Below the pieces are notes generated by a model that worked only from the letters and a program-made list of their open reading frames with translations, was not told where the DNA came from and did no database searches. 64,000 bases of DNA from Rubrivivax sp. (GTDB lineage Bacteria > Pseudomonadota > Gammaproteobacteria > Burkholderiales > Burkholderiaceae_C), in contig JADMJD010000030.1 in NCBI GenBank assembly GCA_018780805.1, positions 12,940-76,939 of the forward strand. Direction: 5' to 3'. The first letter of the stretch is position 1; every line of letters starts with the position of its first letter. Shown one piece after another: positions 60,359 through 64,000 of this stretch. The position numbers and the translations under genes are program-made.

Positions 60359-61110
60359 TCACCCCCCAACTGCACCGCGAAGCCGTCCCGCTTGACAGCG
60401 TCAAACACCGTTCCACCGTGGTGCGTTTCCCGGTCGAGGACTGGTCCCACCTGGCGGGCATGAACTCGCTGTTCCTGACCGCCGACGAATGCATCCTGGC
60501 CGCGGCCGACTACCCCATCGTCTTCATCCAGGGCAGCCCCGATGCGCAGGGTGTGCCGGAGTTTGTGCCTATCGCGGTGTTCGGCATGAGCCAGGGTGAG
60601 AACCTGTACCTGGAGCAGGGCCGCTGGCGCGGCGTGCAGATGCCGGCGCTGATGGCCACCTACCCGTTCTGCATCGCCCAGCTGGGCACCACCGACCGCA
60701 TGGCGGTGTGTGTGGACAACGCGTCATCGGCCCTGGCCAGCAGTGGCGCCGGCCAGCGCCTGTTCGACGACCAGGGCCAGGCCACCGCCTTTGCAGGCCA
60801 GGTGCAAAAGGAGCTGGAGCAACTGGAGCGGCAGATCGCCAACACACGTGCCATCGTGCGCCGGCTCGCGGCGCTGGACCTGTTCCGCCCACGCAGCTTC
60901 GACGCCACCTTGCCCGACGGCAGCAAGCTCGGCGTGGACGGCTTTTTCACCATCGACGAAGAGCGTGTGCGCCAGCTGCCCGACGCCCAGGTGCTGGAGC
61001 TGCACCGCGACGGCATCCTCACGCTGGTGTCGGCGCATTGGGTGTCGCTGGCCCAGATGCGGCGCCTGCTGCAGTGGCGGGTGGAGCGCATGGCCCAGAA
61101 CAAGGGTTAA
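60355..61110 (+). CDS. SapC family protein
   Basis: 251 residues, ATG overlapping the previous stop. VKHRSTVVRFPVEDWSHLAG, MNSLFLTADECILAAADYPI, VFIQGSPDAQGVPEFVPIAV, FGMSQGENLYLEQGRWRGVQ, MPALMATYPFCIAQL and IAVCVDN-like positions match PF07277 (SapC of Campylobacter S-layer loci), which in proteobacteria is mostly uncharacterised. The C-terminal half carries a coiled-coil (FAGQVQKELEQLERQIANTR). No signal peptide. Coupled to the CNNM-CBS gene; role unknown. Confidence 0.88.
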   Translation: MITPQLHREAVPLDSVKHRSTVVRFPVEDWSHLAGMNSLFLTADECILAAADYPIVFIQGSPDAQGVPEFVPIAVFGMSQGENLYLEQGRWRGVQMPALMATYPFCIAQLGTTDRMAVCVDNASSALASSGAGQRLFDDQGQATAFAGQVQKELEQLERQIANTRAIVRRLAALDLFRPRSFDATLPDGSKLGVDGFFTIDEERVRQLPDAQVLELHRDGILTLVSAHWVSLAQMRRLLQWRVERMAQNKG

Positions 61111-61139
61111 CCCGAGAAGCGGTCTGCCGACCGTGCGGT

Positions 61140-61167
61140 ATCCTGTCTGTATACATTCAGACAGGAT
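61140..61167. promoter_or_regulatory. 28-bp palindromic operator before vanA-like gene
   Basis: Perfect 10-bp arms ATCCTGTCTG and CAGACAGGAT around eight bases (TATACATT). It ends 8 bp before the start codon of the Rieske gene, over the ribosome-binding region or promoter. The GntR-family protein encoded just downstream is the obvious binder; GntR/FadR-type regulators bind such palindromes and repress. Confidence 0.7.
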
Positions 61168-61175
61168 GCTTGGCC

Positions 61176-62252
61176 ATGAACACCCACCCGCTGAACGCCT
61201 GGTACGCCGCTGCCTACGATGTGGAGGTGCAGCGCCAGCTGACCTCCCGCACGGTGGCGAACCAGAAAATGGTGCTGTACCGCCAGCTGGATGGCCAGGT
61301 GGTCGCGCTGGAGGATGCCTGCTGGCACCGCCTGCTGCCACTGTCCATGGGCCGGCTGGACGGGGACGAGCTGGTCTGCGGTTACCATGGTTTGGTATAC
61401 AACGCCCAGGGGCAGTGCACACACATGCCCTCGCAAGAGACCATCAACCCGTCGGCCTGCGTGCGCGCCTACCCGGTGGCGGAGAAACACCGCTTCGTCT
61501 GGGTCTGGCCCGGCGACCCGCTGCTGGCCGACCCGGCGCTGATCCCCGACCTGCACTGGAACCACGACCCGGCCTGGGCGGCCGACGGCAAGCTGATCAC
61601 CGTGGCCTGCGATTACCGTCTGGTGCTGGACAACCTGATGGACCTGACGCACGAAACCTTTGTGCACGGCAGCTCCATCGGCAACCGCGAGGTGGCCGAG
61701 GCGCCCTTTGTCACCACCCATGGCGACCGTTTTGCCACCGTCACGCGCTGGATGGAAAACATCGAGCCGCCGCCGTTCTGGGCCAGCCAGCTCTACCAGG
61801 CACGCGGTTACCGCGGCAAGGTCGACCGCTGGCAGATCATCCGCTTCGAGGCGCCGTGCACCGTGACCATCGACGTGGGCGTGGCGCCAGCCGGCAGCGG
61901 CGCGCCGCAGGGTGACCGCAGCCAGGGTGTGAACGGCTTCGTGCTGAACACCATCTCGCCGCAGACCGACACCACCTGCCACTACTTCTGGGCCTTTGCC
62001 CGCAACTACTGCCTGACGGAACAGCGCCTGACGCACCAGCTGCGCGAGGGCGTGGCCGGCATCTTCCGCGAAGACGAAGCGGTGCTCGAAGCGCAGCAAC
62101 AGGCCATCAACGCCCGTCCGGGCCACCGTTTCTACAACCTCAACATCGATGCTGGTGCGATGTGGGCCCGCAAGTTGATCGACCGCCTGGTGGCTGCCGA
62201 AACCCCCGACGACCCGCAGCGCCGCGTGATCCCGCTGCGGAGCGTGGCGTGA
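61176..62252 (+). CDS. vanA: Rieske oxygenase component, VanA-like (vanillate O-demethylase type)
   Basis: 358 residues. Rieske 2Fe-2S cluster ligands are in CWHRLLPLSMG and CGYHG (CxH...CxxH, near residues 49-72). The mononuclear iron site is NLMDLTHETFVHGSS (Asp, His, His). Length, N-terminal NTHPLNAWYAAAYDVEV and the C-terminal ring-hydroxylase domain match VanA and dicamba monooxygenase. It would demethylate a methoxylated aromatic (vanillate to protocatechuate) with electrons from the reductase encoded downstream. Gene order is unusual, as a GntR regulator separates it from vanB. Aromatic substrate is inference. Confidence 0.88.
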   Translation: MNTHPLNAWYAAAYDVEVQRQLTSRTVANQKMVLYRQLDGQVVALEDACWHRLLPLSMGRLDGDELVCGYHGLVYNAQGQCTHMPSQETINPSACVRAYPVAEKHRFVWVWPGDPLLADPALIPDLHWNHDPAWAADGKLITVACDYRLVLDNLMDLTHETFVHGSSIGNREVAEAPFVTTHGDRFATVTRWMENIEPPPFWASQLYQARGYRGKVDRWQIIRFEAPCTVTIDVGVAPAGSGAPQGDRSQGVNGFVLNTISPQTDTTCHYFWAFARNYCLTEQRLTHQLREGVAGIFREDEAVLEAQQQAINARPGHRFYNLNIDAGAMWARKLIDRLVAAETPDDPQRRVIPLRSVA

Positions 62253-63022
62253 TCAGCGAAATCGGCCGCGGCACGGGCGCGGCGGAAGGCGACGGCTCGG
62301 CCACCGTGAAGGCCCAGCTGGGCCTGCGTGCGCTGATCGTCAGCGGCGAGTTGCCGCCCGGCGAGCGCCTGGCCGAGCTGGTGCTGGTGGAGCGCCTGGG
62401 TGTGTCGCGCACGCCGGTGCGCGCGGCGCTGATCAAGCTGCAGGACGAAGGCCTGCTGGAGCCCATCCCCGGCGGCGGTTTTGCCGTCAAGGCCTTCAGC
62501 GAGGCCGATGTGCGCGACGCCATCGAGGTGCGCGGCACGCTGGAGGGCCTGGCCGCGCGCCTGGCCGCCGAGCGCGGCGTGGCGGCGTCGCTGATGGCCG
62601 AGGCCCGGCGCTGCCTGGCCGCCATCGACGCCGTGCTCGCTGGCCCTGCCCTGGACGACACCGCGTTTGGCACCTACGCCGCCCAGAACGCACGTTTCCA
62701 CGTGCTGCTGGGCGAGATGGCTGGCAGCCCCGTGGTGCGCCGCCAGCTGGAGCGCGCGGCGGCCCAGCCTTTTGCATCGCCCAGCGGCTTTGTGATGGCG
62801 CAGAGCCTGGGCCCGCAGGCGCGCGACATGCTCGTCGTCGCGCAGCACCAGCACCAGGCCGTGCTGCAGGCCATCGAGCAGCGCGAGGGTGCCCGCGCCG
62901 AGGCGCTGCTGCGCGAACACGCCCGCCTGGCCCAAGGCAACCTCAGCCAGGCCCTGGGCAGCCACGAAAGCCTGGCCCGCCTGCCCGGCGGCGCGCTGAT
63001 CCAGCGCTTCGGGACCCGCTGA
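62249..63022 (+). CDS. GntR-family regulator (FCD type), VanR-like
   Basis: 257 residues; GTG start overlaps the vanA stop. GntR winged HTH (VKAQLGLRALIVSGELPPGE, LVERLGVSRTPVRAALIKLQ, EGLLEPIPGGGFAVKAFSEA) followed by a FadR/FCD helical domain with metal-type ligands (DAIEVRGTLEGLAARLAAER; AAQNARFHVLLGEMAGSPVV; VVAQHQHQAVLQAIEQREGA). It most likely represses the cluster through the palindrome upstream of vanA and is relieved by vanillate or a related acid. Confidence 0.9.
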   Translation: MISEIGRGTGAAEGDGSATVKAQLGLRALIVSGELPPGERLAELVLVERLGVSRTPVRAALIKLQDEGLLEPIPGGGFAVKAFSEADVRDAIEVRGTLEGLAARLAAERGVAASLMAEARRCLAAIDAVLAGPALDDTAFGTYAAQNARFHVLLGEMAGSPVVRRQLERAAAQPFASPSGFVMAQSLGPQARDMLVVAQHQHQAVLQAIEQREGARAEALLREHARLAQGNLSQALGSHESLARLPGGALIQRFGTR

Positions 63023-63070
63023 CGTGCCTGCTGACGTACGCGCTGACAAGACCAACCAGGAGTCCCCGCC

Positions 63071-64000
63071 ATGAAGATCGATGACCAGTGGGCCGAGGCC
63101 CGCGTTGAAGCCACGCGCGACCTCAGCGCCACGGTGCGCGAGTTCACGCTGCGCCCCGCCGCCGGCGTGGCCCCGTGGAACGTGGGCAGCCATTTGCGCG
63201 TGCGCCTGTCGGCCGATGGCCAGGACCTGCTGCGCTCCTACTCGCTGGTGGGTCTGCCGCAGGACAGCGTGCGCGACGGTGTCTACCGCATCGCCGTCAA
63301 ACGTGTGGACCCCAGCCGCGGCGGCTCGCGCTGCATGTGGCGGCTGAGCGCCGGCGCGGTGCTGCGCATCGCCGGGCCCGACAACCACTTCGAGCTGCCG
63401 CTGGCCGCGCCCTTCACGCTGCTGGTGGCCGGTGGCATCGGCATCACGCCGATGCTGGGCATGGCGCTCACGCTGGCCCGCCGCGGCACACCGGTGCGCA
63501 TGCTCTACGCCGCGCGCAGCCCGGACGAGCTGGTCTATGCCGACCGGCTGCGCGCCGCGCTCGGCGACCGCCTGGCCACCTTCACCGATGCCGAAGGCAC
63601 GCGCATCGATCTGGACGCTGAAATCGCGGCGCTGCCCGCCGGCGCGCAGATGCTGGTCTGCGGCCCGGCGCCGCTGCTGCAAGGCGCGCAATCGGCCTGG
63701 CAGCGTGCCGACCGGCCGACCACAGCGCTGCGTTTCGAGACCTTCGGCTCCGGCGGCCTGAAGGGTGCCGAGCCCTTCTGGGTGCAGGTGGGCGGGCAGA
63801 AGGATGGGAGGATGGCTGCGCGCATCGAGGTGCCGGCCGACCGCTCGCTGCTGCAGGTGCTGGCCGAGCACGGCATCGACACCATGTCCGACTGCGAACG
63901 CGGCGAATGTGGCCTGTGCGTGGTGGACGTGCTGGCGCTGGAAGGTGAGATCGACCACCGCGATGTCTTCTTCAGTGCCGAAGAAAAATGTGCCAACCGC
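63071..64000 (+). CDS. vanB: Reductase component, VanB-like, 3' partial
   Basis: 310 codons visible; the frame is open at the window end. The ferredoxin-NADP reductase-like front carries LRSYSLVGLPQD (flavin site RxYS) and GGIGITPMLGMALTLARRGT (NAD(P)H site). The C-terminal plant-type 2Fe-2S ferredoxin has CERGECGLC (CxxxxCxxC start), with the fourth Cys in KCANR just at the edge. This is the phthalate-dioxygenase-reductase/VanB architecture, passing electrons from NAD(P)H to the Rieske oxygenase. Nearly complete; only a few residues should be missing. Confidence 0.93.
   Translation, partial: MKIDDQWAEARVEATRDLSATVREFTLRPAAGVAPWNVGSHLRVRLSADGQDLLRSYSLVGLPQDSVRDGVYRIAVKRVDPSRGGSRCMWRLSAGAVLRIAGPDNHFELPLAAPFTLLVAGGIGITPMLGMALTLARRGTPVRMLYAARSPDELVYADRLRAALGDRLATFTDAEGTRIDLDAEIAALPAGAQMLVCGPAPLLQGAQSAWQRADRPTTALRFETFGSGGLKGAEPFWVQVGGQKDGRMAARIEVPADRSLLQVLAEHGIDTMSDCERGECGLCVVDVLALEGEIDHRDVFFSAEEKCANR

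Noticed and set aside
62132-63958. A 600-codon open frame on the minus strand across gntR and vanB
   Set aside because: Shadow of two well-recognised genes; composition (Ala/Gln/Arg/His) is typical of antisense frames.
1-64000. CRISPR array
   Set aside because: No set of regularly spaced identical repeats with unique spacers; the repeats near 32255, 43734 and 44113 are simple short tandems.
1-64000. Insertion sequences
   Set aside because: No transposase-like protein or terminal inverted repeats were recognised anywhere in the window.

Overview
The window is GC-rich, densely coded chromosomal DNA. DUF4148, SapC, NodT-type efflux, LysR/TetR/AraC regulators and vanAB-type genes point to a betaproteobacterium of the order Burkholderiales. 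I cannot fix the genus from sequence alone.

Layout. 1-4334: end of an RND efflux permease and its outer-membrane partner. 4335-5374: non-coding DNA with a decayed tRNA 3' end and a terminator. 5375-8957: exported alpha/beta hydrolase, GMC oxidoreductase, LuxR-type regulator, NTF2-like protein. 9041-13876: two tandem paralogous winged-helix/STAND-ATPase regulators. 13979-18667: SDR and SnoaL-like pair divergent from a LysR gene, a DUF4148 protein, a catalase. 18693-23733: a CRP-like palindrome, a large di-haem lipoprotein with a discoidin-like domain, an Asl1-like glycosidase, an AraC regulator. 23908-29394: Tat-exported chloroperoxidase-like hydrolase, a third STAND regulator, and two more LuxR regulators with degenerate receiver domains. 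29477-43637: LysR genes, RidA, a TetR-controlled SDR/reductase/acyl-CoA ligase/thiolase operon, a patatin/SDR/TetR locus with paired palindromes, and a beta-propeller/peroxiredoxin pair divergent from an AraC gene. 43653-44154: a frameshifted lipoprotein gene whose first frame break is exactly one extra 11-bp repeat copy.

44267-58052 is a roughly 13.8-kb integrated element lying against tRNA-Ser(UGA). It carries a P4-type integrase, AlpA and a second HTH protein, a small unknown protein, a primase-polymerase/SF3-type helicase, an inverted-repeat origin-like region, a run of tightly overlapping unknown genes, a 1036-residue tape measure protein, a two-TM SLATT-like protein and a membrane protein on the other strand. 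No terminase, portal, capsid, tail tube, baseplate or lysis gene is visible. Own replication plus a lone tape measure gene suggests a phage satellite rather than a prophage. Shared repeats in front of its two main transcription units suggest common control.

58142-64000: apaH, a CorC/HlyC-type CNNM-CBS protein, a SapC protein, then a vanA-GntR-vanB cluster under a 28-bp palindrome; the last gene runs off the window.
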